Below are positions 38,441-52,455 of a stretch of DNA of 64,000 bases, piece after piece. The stretch is from Bugula neritina (Eukaryota; Bryozoa; Gymnolaemata; Cheilostomatida; Bugulidae). Under the pieces are notes generated by a model. The model was given only the letters and a program-made list of their open reading frames with translations, searched no databases and was not told where the DNA came from. Every line of letters begins with the position of its first letter. The first letter of the stretch is position 1. The stretch is taken from positions 20,810,628-20,874,627 of the forward strand of contig OZ037767.1 in the NCBI GenBank assembly GCA_964035545.1, written 5' to 3'. A program made the translations under genes and the position numbers.

Positions 38441-40441
38441 AACTGCACACAGCAGCGTGCATATATTAGTAAGAAGAGAGCATTATAAAACTGACCAAAA
38501 TGTGCATACATTCTGTATTCATCAGTAAAATTTCCATAGACTGAATAAAAATTCATTATAACAGACTTTAATTTATAACCGGTGTATTATATTTACAACT
38601 ATGAGCAACTATGCCCTATTTTTGCATTTATTTGTAGTTTATCAAATCACCATGATCATTCTGTATCACTAAAAGAGATAAAATATATATAAGAAATAGA
38701 GCAATACTAAACTTGCAAAAGTTGGAGAAGCGCCAATTAGCAGACGCATCACGTTATGGCAGATGTATCACACTTGGCAGATATTATATATCAATTGCTG
38801 TATTACTTGTAGGCTATAGTAAACATTAGGGGAAATGGTAATGTCAAAGTGAAGCAGGTAAATAAGTTATGGGGTTAAAGTGTGATGACTGAAAAGTGAC
38901 CCAAGCATCTATTAAGTGTGTATGCATGTCCTATACTGATTGTACAATGTTTATTTTAAATTGTTACCCAATTAATCTTTTAATTTATATATATCAAATT
39001 CATCAAAATAATCATCATTTGATCTTTAAATTATAGATTAAAGTCTTTCAACTTATTCTCAATTATAATATTATATGAAGAATAAAATAAAACTTGCATA
39101 AATTTTAGTCACAAAGCGCTGTGAAAGATAAACGTGTTATAAAGTTATTATAAATCTTTTGCATAAATTGAACAAGATGCCTGGAAGAATGAAATGTGTC
39201 TACAATAAGTCTAAGTAGTGCCTACAAAACCTCCCATGGCAGGAGAAAAGTATTCCAGCACAATGAGAACATATCTCCAGATTTGCTCATCTAATATTCT
39301 TGCTTTCAAAGTGTCAGTATTGAAAACTCTTGTAGAATTACTTTGAGGTAGGTACTAAACTGATTTTGAAAGAGTACTTACATAATAATTATTATAGTAT
39401 AAGACACACAGACAGGATCTTAGTGATACATATTATTTGGTTTGCCTTATTGCATTATTACATTATGAAATATCCTTAAGCTATATTTAGTAAAGGAAAG
39501 CAACCCTTTGGGAATAGTAAGTAAAGTGTTGATTATAGTATATGGCAGTGTTAATGTGAATTTAGTCTTGAATTAAGAGAAAATCAAACTGTAATTACAG
39601 TTATTAGTTGATAGTATATAATGCATATACATCTCACTACAGTATACTTTATTATTATATATCTTATTATAAATCATATTATATCGTGCCAAATCTTATT
39701 ATATTATAATATAACATACTGCACTTTATATCTCATTGTGTTATATTATTTTATGTTATGTTAATTATTATAGAATAACAATCAGAACCTAAATCTCTAA
39801 AAGTTGTTCTCACGGAATATACTGCAAGTTTGAGTAACCTGAGCCGAACGCCCATCTAAATTTTATGGTAGAGTTTATTGTAGAGTAGTTTTTAACAGTT
39901 TAATTATCTTTTAAAGCTCAAGGTATAATAACCTGTATTATTACTCTAGCATGTGATAAAATTACTTTAAGAAGCCACCATGGTAAGTAAAAGCAATACT
40001 AATTCTAGAAAACATGTTATATTATACTATTATCAATACGTTTTCTGTTGTAAAACAATATTATATGGTTTATTCTTTTATAAAGAAATTAGAATATAGG
40101 GCAAGTGCTATGACTACAGAGGAGATAACTCTTATAAAACTTGAATTACTTAATTAAACCAAACATTAAATTTGTAAGACATTTTCAATTACCAACTTAT
40201 AAAGATCTGTGAAAATGTAAAATTTAGTTTCGTGGCTGTATAGTAAAAATTTCTAGAATGCCTACAAATGAAAAGTTGAGGTATATCGGCAAATTAGAGG
40301 TTTTTTACAGCAATTAATATGTAGATTCTTTTATATACTAGTGCATATTATATTAATCATTTTCTTCCAATACTCAAAATTTAATCCAAAATTACAATAT
40401 AATTGGCGAAAATTGTTAATGCTAGTAGCTGTTTGAAGCTT

Positions 40442-40625
40442 TGCCTTATTCTTGGTGTATTATACTTTATTATTGGTATATCATACTTTATTGGTATATT
40501 ATACTTTATTCTTGGTATATTACACCTTATTTTTGGTATATTATTCCTTATTAATGGTATATTAAACCTTATTCTTGGTAATTTATACCTTATTCTTGGT
40601 ATATGATACTTTATTCTTGGTGTTA
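40442..40625. repeat. ~21-bp AT-rich minisatellite
   Basis: About nine copies of TATTCTTGGTATATTATAC-like units, intergenic. The hydrophobic open frame across it is an artefact of the repeat. Confidence 0.92.
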
Positions 40626-40831
40626 CTTACATCTTATGTAAGGTTTTGTAAATTTGGTGCTACCAGATGAAAATACAAGTTAAACAAAAAAGTTACTGAC
40701 TGCTTTTTTAGTTGTTATCGAACTGCTTATTTTAATTTATTTTAGAATGATTCGAGTACATACTTTTTATCTACTGTTTGGGAACACACTGCTCTTCATA
40801 GCATATATAGTATACATTATATATAATATCC

Positions 40832-40949
<118 letters not shown>

Positions 40950-41513
40950 ATAGCTGTAGTGTGAGTTTGAAAATGGCAGATAAAAGAGTGCTCACATTAT
41001 TATAGGTATAATAATGACCAATTATATTATTAAGGAAAATAGCAATTTAATTAGATGAGAGTCATTTTACTTCATTTAGTAAACATCAGCAAATTATGAC
41101 CTAACATTAAAGTTTGCTCAAAATTCATTGAAATTTACTATACGTGGTATTTTTGTGTGCTGATTCTCATTATGCATAAAAGAAAAGGCTGGAAGGGGAT
41201 TCCCCAACATTGAAGCACTCGTAGTTGTCATATGCACTGTGAAGGTCCACAAATCCAAACTAGCTAAACAATTAGAAAGAAACATAGCAAATTAAGCAAA
41301 ATTAAAAATAACCTTGATTATTTAGTTGTATTTATGGATATGCTATTAGTTTTGAGCAAAAACCCATATGCATTAGCAGCTAAATTGGGAAAAATAGCTA
41401 AAAGCTGGAGATTTCGAGTGTGTACTAAATTAAGTAAAATGACCCATGTTATTTTCACACTGCTGTAGCTCAAGTAAAACTACTATGAGATGAAATTTTT
41501 TAAAACAGTCTTT

Positions 41514-41519
41514 TTTATT
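41514..41519 (-). promoter_or_regulatory. Candidate poly(A) signal of the CUB-TM gene
   Basis: AATAAA on the minus strand, about 0.6 kb after the stop of the CUB-TM gene. Confidence 0.45.
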
Positions 41520-42131
41520 GTTACATAAAAAATAGATAATATTTAATACATAAACATAAAAAATCGCTGAAAAAGTATAAATTAAAAACAGAAGAATAAC
41601 ATAAATCATGATTAAATAGTTGCATATAAAAATAAATTGTGTTTGTTAACAATTAACATGATTGTAAGTCACTCATAATGCACAACTGGCAGCTCATGTG
41701 AGTATAACTGGAAGTTATCAGTACTGTTGGTAGACTAACATTAGTATAACTATAACTATCAGTATTGTTGGTAGACTAATGTGACTGAAACTACACTGCA
41801 AGGGGCTCCTATAAACAATATTTGACATTTCTCGCAAATTATGAATTATAAAAATACTATTATATTGTAGCTACGATTACTAAGTTCATATCTGCCACTG
41901 CACTTTTCTAAACTAATAATAATATACTTCATGATAATTATACAGTACTACAGCTAGCAATTACTATTCTATTTATTCATAGTATGTTGTACTAGCCTTG
42001 AGCAATATTAGCAGAAAACTGTCCCTAATTTCAACTAGAGCAGTTAATAAAATATACCACACACTAATCTCGCATAACTAAATAACTTGTATTTTCATTT
42101 CAGAGTTGTCCTTTCATTAAAAACATTGTGC

Positions 42132-45100
42132 CTAGCTTAGGGTTGTCTCCACATTGACAACTTGAAATGATTCACCATTGTTAGCTTGAGATGCCGCTTT
42201 GTTTGGCTTTACAGGAGGGGGCGGTGGAGGCAGCTGCCCAGCCATTCTATAGTGAGGTTTTCCTTTAACAGCTGGTTTCACAGGAGGCGTGGAAGGAGGT
42301 GAATTGTTATTTATTTTTGCGGCAGGTTTTGCAGCAGTTGGGGGAGGCTTCGAACGCTCCTTATCCAACTTTTCTTTCTTTTTCCAATCGCTAGGTTTGA
42401 CTAGAGCTGGCTCATCTATTGCATCGTTGCTCTTGTTTATGGAAGGCAGAGAACTGTCGTGCCGAACACCGAGGTGCGGAGAGTCTCTTTCTGCTAGAAG
42501 AGGTTGTTGGCTGTCTGATGACTCATTGGACAACTTCTTAGCCAACACATCTGCTTTCTCTTTAGACTTCTACAAAATAGTAAACTTAGATAAAGTTACT
42601 GCACTAAGCAAAGCAGAGCTTTTATGGGCCGAGTCACAAAATAGATTGAAAAAATTATCGATATTCTGATAAGAGTATAACTAGGTTTATATATAATACA
42701 ATTTTAGCTTCAGCAACTTTACAATACACTAATGAGTTAACAAATGGCAATCAACTGCTAGCAACTGACAAATAGCAATTGGCATACAGTCATCACAACT
42801 AGCAACTATACCTTGGGCTGGGGGACGGGAGGTTTAGGTTGCGTCATCACAAGTTTTCTGAATGGCCCTGATTCACATCCATTCCTACAATGACAGTCAG
42901 CGTCACATGATTGCTGCCTACACAGCCTTAATCAGATCCTTATGCTACAAGCTAGTAGTGTGATAGTTTTTCAAAGGATTTCTGGACCACTAATAGACTG
43001 CTGATAAACTCTTAGAATAAAATGCAGATTGTACAGACTACTGTTACTCTATGTGAGGGAAAAAGACCTGCAGTTTATTACACTGACAATGGTATACATT
43101 ACAGTGACTGTTGGTAACCACAACTGATAAAATCTACTGCAGATAACACTTTATCAACAATATAGGCTTTCAAATCCTTGTAAATCTTGTACATTACCAT
43201 TTGTTTAGCTCTTAATGTGAGACTGCAAACTCACTGATTATAAATTGAGGTCTTTGAAGACTAAATTTTAAGATAGATTTAGTTTAACAAATATGTTGAC
43301 AAAACACTGTGTAAATATAGGATACACGTACAGTAACCTGTGTAGATACAAGATACACTTACAGTAACATGTGTAGATACAAGATACACGTACAGTAACA
43401 TGTGTAGATACAAGATACACGTACAATATAATGTCTACTCACATTTTATCAGAAAGTTGACTATCGGGGGCGGATCCCGGGATGATGTAACCATGGTACT
43501 CCACTTCCTCTGTGCTGCCGTTGAGTCTGGCAGCTGATCCGTTCATTTCCTGCAGAATTTACCATACGTGTAGATAGAGAAGACAACTCTAGTTTTACTG
43601 TTCAACACTTTTAGTAGATGGGATCAACATTTGGATGCATATGAATTAGAGACTGAGTGGGTACTATTATCACTGTTGGTACTATTAGTACTGTAGGTAC
43701 TATTTCCACTGTGGGTACTATTAGCACTGTGGGTACTATTGATACTGATAGTACTGAATATACTGACTGACTACCTCTTACCTGATCTTGAATACACTAT
43801 AGAAATCCTAATAATAATGTATGAACTGCTATTTATAAACTAAACTAAATAATAATAACAACTGATATGGTCAAATAACTATCACTCGTCACTAAGTACC
43901 AACTGACTGATGGACTAACTACTACTAACACAACTCACCGAATTTTCATAGAAAGCTTTGGCTTCTGGGCCCATAGCCTGTGGATTCTCATAGATAGGCG
44001 TGACAGCCCCCGCTTTGGGATGCAGATACTCGTCTCTTACCTCCACCTTTATACTGCCGGGAAGAGGGATACTGGGTTGACCTTGACATGGATCTCTGTA
44101 TATAGGTCGTCCTTCACTTGATCGCCTTGCGTCATCAACGTTAGGGGTAGACATTCGTTTTGCTCTTCTACAAGAATGTTAATAAGAACTGCACTAGAAT
44201 GAAATGATTTTAAATTATGAGTAAAATTACTCTTGATTGAAACCAAGCAATAGTGAAATTTCATCGATTACATATTTTAATAACTATACTGATGAACATT
44301 AAGCATATCGAAATTAGTAGAAATTCGAATGTACAGAGAAAAGATAACTCCCGTGGAAAGTTTTAAGGAGAAAATTACAAAAACGCCGCAGTCGTACAGC
44401 AATGCTATTATTGTAAAATACAAGTGTGAATGCTTTTGCAAGTTTTTAGTTTTAATTTAAAATTCTATTAAAATTAAAATGACTGTAATTTATAATACTA
44501 TATAATACTTGTGTTGAAAAATAAAATTTTTAGCCTTTCAAATCAATCGTTTCCAACAAATTCATTTTGACTTTCAATAATAATTGTGTTTTAAATAGTA
44601 AGCAACTGGCAGCCAGCAACTGACAACCAGCAACTGGCAATCACCAACTACAACCAGCAACTAGCTGATTGGTAGACATATCAGTATAATTAGTCATCAA
44701 TTCCTAGAAGGATGGTTCATCCATGGCCGATATTTGACACACCATGTTTAGCACTGATAACTAGAATAATGATTTTAAAATATATTATTAAACATTATAT
44801 CATCTTGTTTACTGCTCACTAAATGACTAATCAATTTCAATGGTCTCAAAATAAATATTTTAAATATCATCAAAACTAGAGAATTTTGTACTTGTGCCAA
44901 GAAACTGTCTGTTGGACAGTAGCCAAAGCAACAGCAGGTTCTGGCAAGTTATGAGATAGTAGTGAAGGGTATGAAAGCTAAAACAAGAAAACTTGATATC
45001 CAAATAAATACTTTTATCCTAAATACAGTAATTTTAGGCAACTATTCAATGAAATTCTTCCACTTACTTCTTTTTTCGGATCAAAATGAACACTCCAATA

Positions 45101-48100
45101 GCTAAGCCAATAGCAAACAACACCACAATGCTACCAATGGTTGCACCTGCAACATATAGTGTTTTTAGATGAAAATATGTTTGGTGTACTACTGCACTAT
45201 ATAATTATAGAGTATAGTATATAGATATTATATTAGAGAGTATACTATATATAGATATTATATTAGAGAGTATACTATATAGATAGTATATTAGAGAGTA
45301 TAGTATATAGATACTATATTAGAGAGTATACTATATAGATATTATATTAGAGAGTATACCATATAGATAGTATATTAGAGAGTATACTATATAGATACTA
45401 TATTAGAGAGTATACTATATAGATAGTATATTAGAAAGTATACTATATAGATATTATATTAGAGAGTATACTATATAGATAGTATATTAGAGAGTATACT
45501 ATATAGATACTATATTAGAGAGTATACTATATAGATAGTATATTAGAGAGTATACTATATAGATATTATATTAGAGAGTATACTATATAGATATTATATT
45601 AGAGAGTATACCATATAGATAGTATATTAGAGAGTATACTATATAGATAGTATATTAGAGAGTATACTATATAGATAGTATATTAGAGAGTATACTATAT
45701 AGATATTATATTAGAGAGTATACTATATAGATAGTATATTAGAGAGTATACTATATAGATATTATATTAGAGAGTATACTATATAGATATATTAGAGAGT
45801 ATACTATATAGATATTATATTATAGAGTATACTATATAGATAGTATATTAGAGAGTATACTATATAGACATTATATTAGACAGTATACTATATAGATAGT
45901 ATATTAGAGAGTATAGTATATAGATAGTATATTAGAGAGTAGGCCTATACTATATAGAGCCAGAAATGCAGGGGATATCTCCCTACTGTTGGTTGCACTA
46001 TTAAACGTAATGAAGTTGTCCCCCAGAGGCTCATAAAGTGTGAATATAATATCAAAAATACTACTTCACTACTTTTACCATTTGCCTCTTTCAATCAGAT
46101 GCCAGTTTCAGGTAAATTGTTTACTTTTTTTGAAAACTGTACATGTTTAAAGCCGGGGGAAATAAATACAACGTAAAATTCACAAAATCTGTGTAAAGGC
46201 TAAATTAAGTTGAGTGTAATAGAATATTTCATAGAGTATACACAGACTTGGAAAGAATACAGTCAGCTTTGATAATTATATGAATAATAGAATCTGCAGT
46301 AATTTTATTCACTTTCTTTGTTTGAGTTCAGATCCAATAAATGTTGCGATTATATATAATAAATATATTCTGATGAATGTAATGTAAAATAACCCCCCAG
46401 AACAGCTATTATGCTGTACACTGAAAAACAGCCCCTTACGTAATGTAATGTTATACCAAATGTTTGCAGTAAGAAGATACTTGCTATGATTCTGTTCAGC
46501 TAACAAATTGTTTGGAAATGGTTGGGAAATGATTTCAGCGTCTTAATACTATTTAGAAAGATAACTCCTGTATGTTAAGTCTTCCTGACAATTGCTTTCT
46601 GGTTATTACATGGTGTTTCCCAGACTAATTCACTATGCAGTCTTGGACTAACATACTATGTCTTGTACTCTATTATGCTGTAGTGTAATGTAATATATTA
46701 AGAATAATATAATAATTATATTATATTATCACACACTGTAACATGATGTAATACATTATAATATAATATTATATTATATATATGACCAATATACCTGTGA
46801 TAATGATCAATCTCTTTGTCTGGGCTTTATTCTTGTCAAATCTATGGGTTTCATAAGTTTTAGCAGTTGTAGTGGTGGAGGGTGTAGTTGATGTGGTGGT
46901 AGTTGGTAAATCTCCACTTACTCCCTGACACTCCACTTTCATACCTGAAATAACACGAACATATAAAAACCTTTGTAGAAACAGTTATACCACTGGCCCA
47001 GTAAGAGCACTGACCCAGTAAGAGCACCGGCCCAGTAAGGGCACTGGCCCAGTAAGGGCACTGGCCCAGTAAGGGCACTGGCCCAGTAAGGGCACTGGCC
47101 CAGTAAGAGCACTGACCCAGTAAGTGCACCGGCCCAGTAAGAGCGCTAGCCCTTGCGGACAGCGTGTTGGAAGGCACAGTCTAGAGACTGGTCAGAACTC
47201 TCACCATCAGGGGTTCTCACAGGGGTGGATACTTTAAATAGAGGTGGATACTTTAAATACGGGTGGATACTTTAAATACGGGTGGATACTTTAAACAGGG
47301 GTGAATTTATAGTCCTTGTAAAACAGTGAGCAGTAGTGGTGTACAAAGGCATGCTATACAGATAGCTGAATAAGGACCCTTAGTGGTGTCACAGAGTGCC
47401 CCTTGTGCTACTTTGAAGGCCAAGATACAGCGTGGTGAAAGGCACAGACTATTTCCTGATTAAAAAGTTAAGTTCTCCCATAGGACTGCCAATGAATTAC
47501 TTACTAGTCTACACTTGACTGCCATGTCAACCCTAAAGCTTTCCAACACTTCTATATAACATGACAACACAGTACTTATATCACTGATATATTATTATGA
47601 TAGAAATGCTAATTTTAATGGCCAATTAATTTAGCTGGTGACATAAAAAGCTGAACATAATACACACAGCGTGTGTATATTGAAGGCATTGCATCTCTAA
47701 TATATTGATGTTATTAAATCGATCACCATTCTATCCCCAGGGCCACTAGACAGCCTTTAATATGCTCTACAAATGCTAGACTAGTGAGCTACTAGTAGTA
47801 GTATATAAGTAGTAATCATAGTGAGTGAGGAACACCAACAACTGTTTCAAGTATCAAGTCATCTCTAAGTCATCTCTAAGTCATCTCCAAGTCATCTCCA
47901 AGTCATCTCTAAGTCACCTCTAAGTCAGCTAGGTTGGTGCACCATGTACTAAGGGCATGCTGCAGTCATAACTTCTGCTACATTACTTATAGTCAACACA
48001 ATACAAGATACTAACACTTGGAGAATAATTACTAATACGTGAACAGAGCTTCAATGACAATTTGAGTTGGATGATTTGTAAAACTCTGGATGTACCAATT

Positions 48101-51100
48101 GACTTACAACTATATCTAGGAGCTAGATAGGATGCAGGGTATAAATGTAGGGCATAGGGTAGGGTGTAGACTGTAGGGCATGGAATACAGCTTAGACTTT
48201 AGAGGGTAGATGTAGGGTATATGGTAGGGGGGGGGGGGGCCAGATGTAGGGTAGAGGGCAGATGGAGGGTAGGGGGCAGATGTAGGGTAGGGGGCAGATG
48301 CAGGGTAGGAGGCAGATGCAGGGTAGGAGGCAGATGTAGGGTAGGGGCAAAAGGTACAAGGAATGAAATATTTCTGTTGCTATTGGTCAATAAGAAATGT
48401 GCATCACAACAATCACTTGTTTATATGAAATAGTGCCAGTTGGTGCTTAAAATTTTGCAACATTGTTGTTTCATAGTGTTTACATGTCAACAACACTTCC
48501 TATGATATAATGGCAGTATTCATGTAACTACTTCGAATACAATAATTAAGGTACTCCTATTATAAATGCTCATACAAATTGAATGGAATTATTCCGTGAA
48601 ATTCCTGTAATGTATTCAGTTTAAAGTAAACTGGTTGACTTTCAACACGATTATCATGTTTGTGCTGAGGTTTCATAAGCTCCTATTTCCTGTGCCATAA
48701 CCATAGAGGTGGCTGTATATTATTAGTATTAATTTGCATTCATCAGATTTACTTGTAAAATAAAAGTTCATACTAGCTAAAAATAGATTAGAATCATCTA
48801 TTAAAAAGTTTCATATACTATTTAACTAGAATAACTTTGAGAAGAAGTCGTGAGCAACTGTAACCAATACAGTAAAATATGGGTGTAGTTGATATTTCAA
48901 CAATTTGACACCACACAGCTGTTGAGTTATTCACAGAATAGTATCTCTAAACTTACAGTTAGCTGATTATAACTAGATGTTTGTTTAAGAAAATACATCT
49001 TTTATTCATTTTACTACAACCATTCAAATTGAATAAGCTAGAACAAGTCCATTGAATCAATATTATACAATTAATATACACTGAAACTTAGCCCTGCTCT
49101 GCTAAGTCATGTTAGTTTGCAGTAGCAATGAGTCACCCAGCTTATGATTATTATATGCATGATGACAAAGGCATGACTAGCAGTGCACCACAGATACATG
49201 ATACCAGTGTATTATACTCATATGAGTAATAGGAGGTTGCTCTAACCGTTAGTGTCTCAAAGTGTTATCTACGGCATAGAGAAGTCAGAGCTCAATGTTG
49301 GTGATGGGGGTCAGCGGCCTCTGTTTGGAACACTTGGGAGACAATGTTATGAGCTGAATCATGCCATGCATTCTTCATTAAGTTCATTGTCACAGCAGTA
49401 ATAACTACAAGCTGCTATCTATCTCTTACTCATAGATTTGCTGCTGATATACACTGCTCATACAGACTTACTGCAGATATACACTGCTCATACAGACTTA
49501 CTGCAGATATACACTGCTCACAGATTTGCTGCTGATATACACTGCTCATACAGACTTACTGCAGATATACACTGCTCATACAGACTTACTGCAGATATAC
49601 ACTGCTCACAGATTTGCTGCTGATATACACTGCTCATACAGACTTACTGCAGATATACACTGCTCACAGATTTGCTGCATATATAAACTGCTCATACAGA
49701 CTTGCTGCAGATATACACTGCTCACAGATTTGCTGCATATATAAACTGCTCATACAGACTTGCTGCAGATAAACACTGCTCACAGATTTGCTGCATATAT
49801 ACACTGCCACCAGATCTGCTGTGATTTAACCAGTGTTGAGCAGCACTATAAACATGTAATTCATCAACACAAGAAAGTCAGTTCCCAAAATATACACCAC
49901 TTATCTATAAACTAAGAACTCTGATATAAGTTGCTATTCCATTTGGCAAAGTGTTATACAACACCAGGGTGAGTATTGCCACTTCCTATACAGACAGGAA
50001 GTAGATAAACTGATTGGTCGCTGTTACAACTGATGAGTCATAAACTACAACAATAGCGCTTTTATGCTACCAGCAAGTGCTAACAGGTTAGTGCAGGCTG
50101 CTAATAACACCCTCTTGTCAAGTATAAATGAAACAACTAAACAACTCATTATTTTGTGTTAGTAAATATGACACTCATGTAAGGTGCTTGCTCTGACAGT
50201 AAGCCTATAGTGGTAGTGAGTCAACTATGATGCATATATGTGAATCAAATGACCCAGTGCAAACACTAAATTACATTTCTAATAACATTGGCAAGACATA
50301 CAGTGCTAAACTCTGTGTGACTGTTGCTGCTGGAAACTAAGTGTTGTGTCACAGTGTAATAAATGTATTGTTTCCTCTTCGACTCAAGTCAAGTGCTCAG
50401 CTACTGTAGATAGCAACGAAGAATCACAAATTATTTGTTTGGTCCAAATTTCAAAACAGTCATCAACAAATGGTGAAACTGGCCTTATGCAAACATAAAC
50501 ACTTTCACTTTCTCAAGACATACTGGAGGTCAAACAGCTCCAGGAAATAACACAACTTCAAACCCCAAACAGATAAAATTTTTATAATTTCACATGGACC
50601 AAGAAAATTGCACAGGGTTTCAGTTTTGTGTGACATTACTTGAAAAGTGGTTAAAGTCCGGGAGTTGTTGGGGGCTGCAAAAAGGGAACACAAAATGGTC
50701 GGAGGACCAAACTAACAACTAACAGTCGTCTATATAACATATAGCAGAAACTTCCCTTGCTAAGGGTTAAGGCTCTCACAAAGAAGGTTGTCTACTGATA
50801 ATTAAACAAGAAAAAACCAGACAATATTTACAGGATGATCAATTTACAATCTGAATCATCCCAGAACCTGTGGTTTCTAGTTGCTTTAGAGTTTAGAGTT
50901 TAGACAACTCGCCATAAATGACAGGGCAAAGTCTTACCCGCTAGAGACTTGAGCATGAGGTTTACTCCCCGCCCATCTATTGCCTCGTCCGTCCTGAGCT
51001 CTAACCGCACGAACTCCAAGCTGAAGAGTGTGTTGTCAGTTCCATACAACTTCCCATTATCATCTGACAACTCCAAGTTGTCAACTTTTGATAACGGTAG

Positions 51101-52455
51101 AGAACTGCCGCATAGTATGGATGTTTGATACCTGTGACAGGAAATGACATCACCAAATCATGCTATAATATAATACGTGAGAGAACAGTGGTTAAAATTA
51201 GTAAACCAAAAAGTTCTAATTTCGCTTCACGAAATTATTGTGGATGTGTGATATAAAATATTTGCCCCTACTGGGATTCGAACCCATGACCATTACACCA
51301 TGCACAGGGGCTACTAAGTAACCTCAACACTACATGAATTAGAGAAGCAACTTACAAGGATTGAAACTCGTGTGCCGTAGTAATATCAAGAGTATCATAT
51401 CTTTCACCTGGCGCTTGTGCACAAAATTCTAGCTGCAGATCAAGGATTGTAACGTTTAGAGATCGAGGTTGGTTGCTAGAGATCAATGAATAGACATCAC
51501 AGCGACAATATGCATCAGCAGGGTAGGTGAGGTTTTTATCGTAGCCGGGGGTGTGCAACAACATGGCGGCTTCTTCTGTCTCAATCACGAAGTTGGCGCA
51601 CATGTCCAGTGACCGCATAGCTGGGGAGATAATAACATCGAGGTGTAGCGGAATACTACAGACTATATGTATAGTACAATATGGTATGATACAGGGTATA
51701 GTACATTATGATAAATAATATCGTATATAGTAATACAAGGACCAGTTTATAATTCAATACAGCACAAGTACGTGTACTTTAAATAGTATCAGCTGTTTCA
51801 GATTTGTAGCAGAAAAACTCATGCTTATTTGGAGTTGCCTTCCTGTAAAATGCTGCTGTACAGACTTCTCCTTGCCATACTGACATAGCCTAGCAGCTTT
51901 GAAGTACAAATTATTATTTAATGCTTTTTGGTGTCACCAATTACTTTTGCAGGAACTAAAGCATGTTATGTATGCTAGTCACGAAGCTGCATTATGATTG
52001 ATTGCATGGTCTAGTTTTACTATATTATAACATAGGCCTATTATAACAGCTTGAAACCTTCCACATCCTTATATAATAACAAATTATATAATGTAATGTA
52101 TCAGCAATATGAATATTGTTTGCTGAATTGCATACTGATACTTCTATATGACTATATCAATATGTCTATATCCATAAATGATAAATATCTATATAGTAAA
52201 ATTTCTGTTTAATTGCTTAAAACAAATACAAAAATCATTTTTGTATTTCTTGAGGAATGTTTTAGTAGTGTAATTGTAAGAGTTAGACTGAGCATGGTCA
52301 AGTATTAACAGTGTTCACACACTTTTCATAAGTCATAAGTTAAGACAATAAGTAGAACAACTATTACTATGTAAAGCTCCTAGTAATTACTCACCTGATG
52401 TCATATACAGACACAGTGACAGTAAAAAGAGAGCTGTAGTAGAAAAAGACTTCAT
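42132..52455 (-). CDS. CUB-domain receptor-like membrane protein with Tyr-motif and proline-rich tail (531 aa)
   Basis: Predicted type I membrane protein with signalling-type tail; no named ortholog recognised. Nine minus-strand exons: 52395-52455, 51356-51620, 50938-51131, 46795-46944, 45068-45146, 43939-44167, 43443-43549, 42812-42884 and 42132-42569 (stop TAG). Phases close over 1596 bases. Signal peptide 1-20 (MKSFSTTALFLLSLCLYMTS). One CUB-like domain about 27-172 (YPADAYCRCDVY, LEFCAQAPGERYDTLDI, LCGSS, FSLEFVRLEL). Thr-rich stalk about 183-205. Transmembrane helix about 226-244, then basic RKKKRAKR. The ~285-residue cytoplasmic tail has IYENP and FYENS (YxN, the Grb2-SH2 type), EYLHP, EYHGYIIPG, several PPV/KPPP stretches and a PPPPPPVKP SH3/EVH1-type site near the C-terminus. 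Exon organisation and CUB Cys spacing suggest kinship with the neighbouring SUEL-CUB gene. Confidence 0.84.
43310..43430. repeat. ~31-bp minisatellite beside the CUB-TM exon 7 donor
   Basis: Four units with GTGTAGATACAAGATACACG and TACAGTAACAT, ending about 12 bases from the exon 7 donor at 43442. Confidence 0.9.
43660..43760. repeat. ~18-bp GGTACTATTAGCACTGTG tandem repeat
   Basis: About five imperfect copies in the intron between exons 6 and 7 of the CUB-TM gene. Confidence 0.85.
45197..45955. repeat. 28-bp minisatellite in a CUB-TM intron
   Basis: About 27 copies of a unit containing AGAGAGTATACTATATAGAT, between the stalk and transmembrane exons. In transcript sense each unit reads ATACTCTCTAATATA...TATAG. 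Confidence 0.97.
46980..47150. repeat. 17-bp minisatellite GGGCACTGGCCCAGTAA
   Basis: About ten copies, starting about 35 bases upstream (transcript sense) of the CUB-TM stalk exon. The GCCCAGT-rich frame is not coding. Confidence 0.95.
47212..47305. repeat. 18-bp GGTGGATACTTTAAATA repeat
   Basis: About four and a half copies in the same CUB-TM intron. Confidence 0.9.
47858..47935. repeat. 11-bp AAGTCATCTCT repeat
   Basis: About seven copies in the same CUB-TM intron. Confidence 0.9.
48225..48350. repeat. ~18-bp G-rich repeat GGTAGGGGGCAGATGTA
   Basis: Seven or so copies preceded by a G12 run. Strongly G-rich on the plus strand, so potentially quadruplex-forming. Intronic. Confidence 0.92.
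49435..49805. repeat. 28-30-bp composite minisatellite
   Basis: Alternating units with CATACAGACTTACTGCAGAT and CACAGATTTGCTGC, each followed by ATACACTGCT. About thirteen units. Intronic in the CUB-TM gene. Confidence 0.95.
51263..51311 (-). other. tRNA-like sequence lacking an anticodon arm
   Basis: On the minus strand a 49-base sequence begins GCCCCT and ends AGGGGC(A), able to pair as an acceptor stem. It holds an A-box-like TGGTGTAATGG and a T-arm with B box GGTTCGAATCC flanked by a pairing TGGG/CCCA stem. There is no room for an anticodon arm, so it is a tRNA pseudogene/SINE fragment or a truncated tRNA-derived element rather than a working tRNA. It lies in the intron between CUB exons 2 and 3 of the CUB-TM gene. 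Confidence 0.6.

Noticed and set aside
42289-42669. 126-codon plus-strand frame
   Set aside because: Antisense shadow of the long last exon of the minus-strand CUB-TM gene, whose frame has splice and phase support.
46860-47177. Minus-strand frame with ALTGPV repeats
   Set aside because: The N-terminal half is the GGGCACTGGCCCAGTAA array. Only 46795-46944, in another frame, is a supported exon.
48199-48433. LHLPPT / GGRCRV repeat frames
   Set aside because: Both come from the 18-bp G-rich minisatellite.
49438-49744. Frames reading IYTAHTDLLQ repeats
   Set aside because: Translation of the 28-30-bp minisatellite in an intron.
49435-49805. CRISPR-like alternation of repeats and spacers
   Set aside because: The alternating units are variants of each other with no unique spacers, and the genome is eukaryotic; it is a minisatellite.
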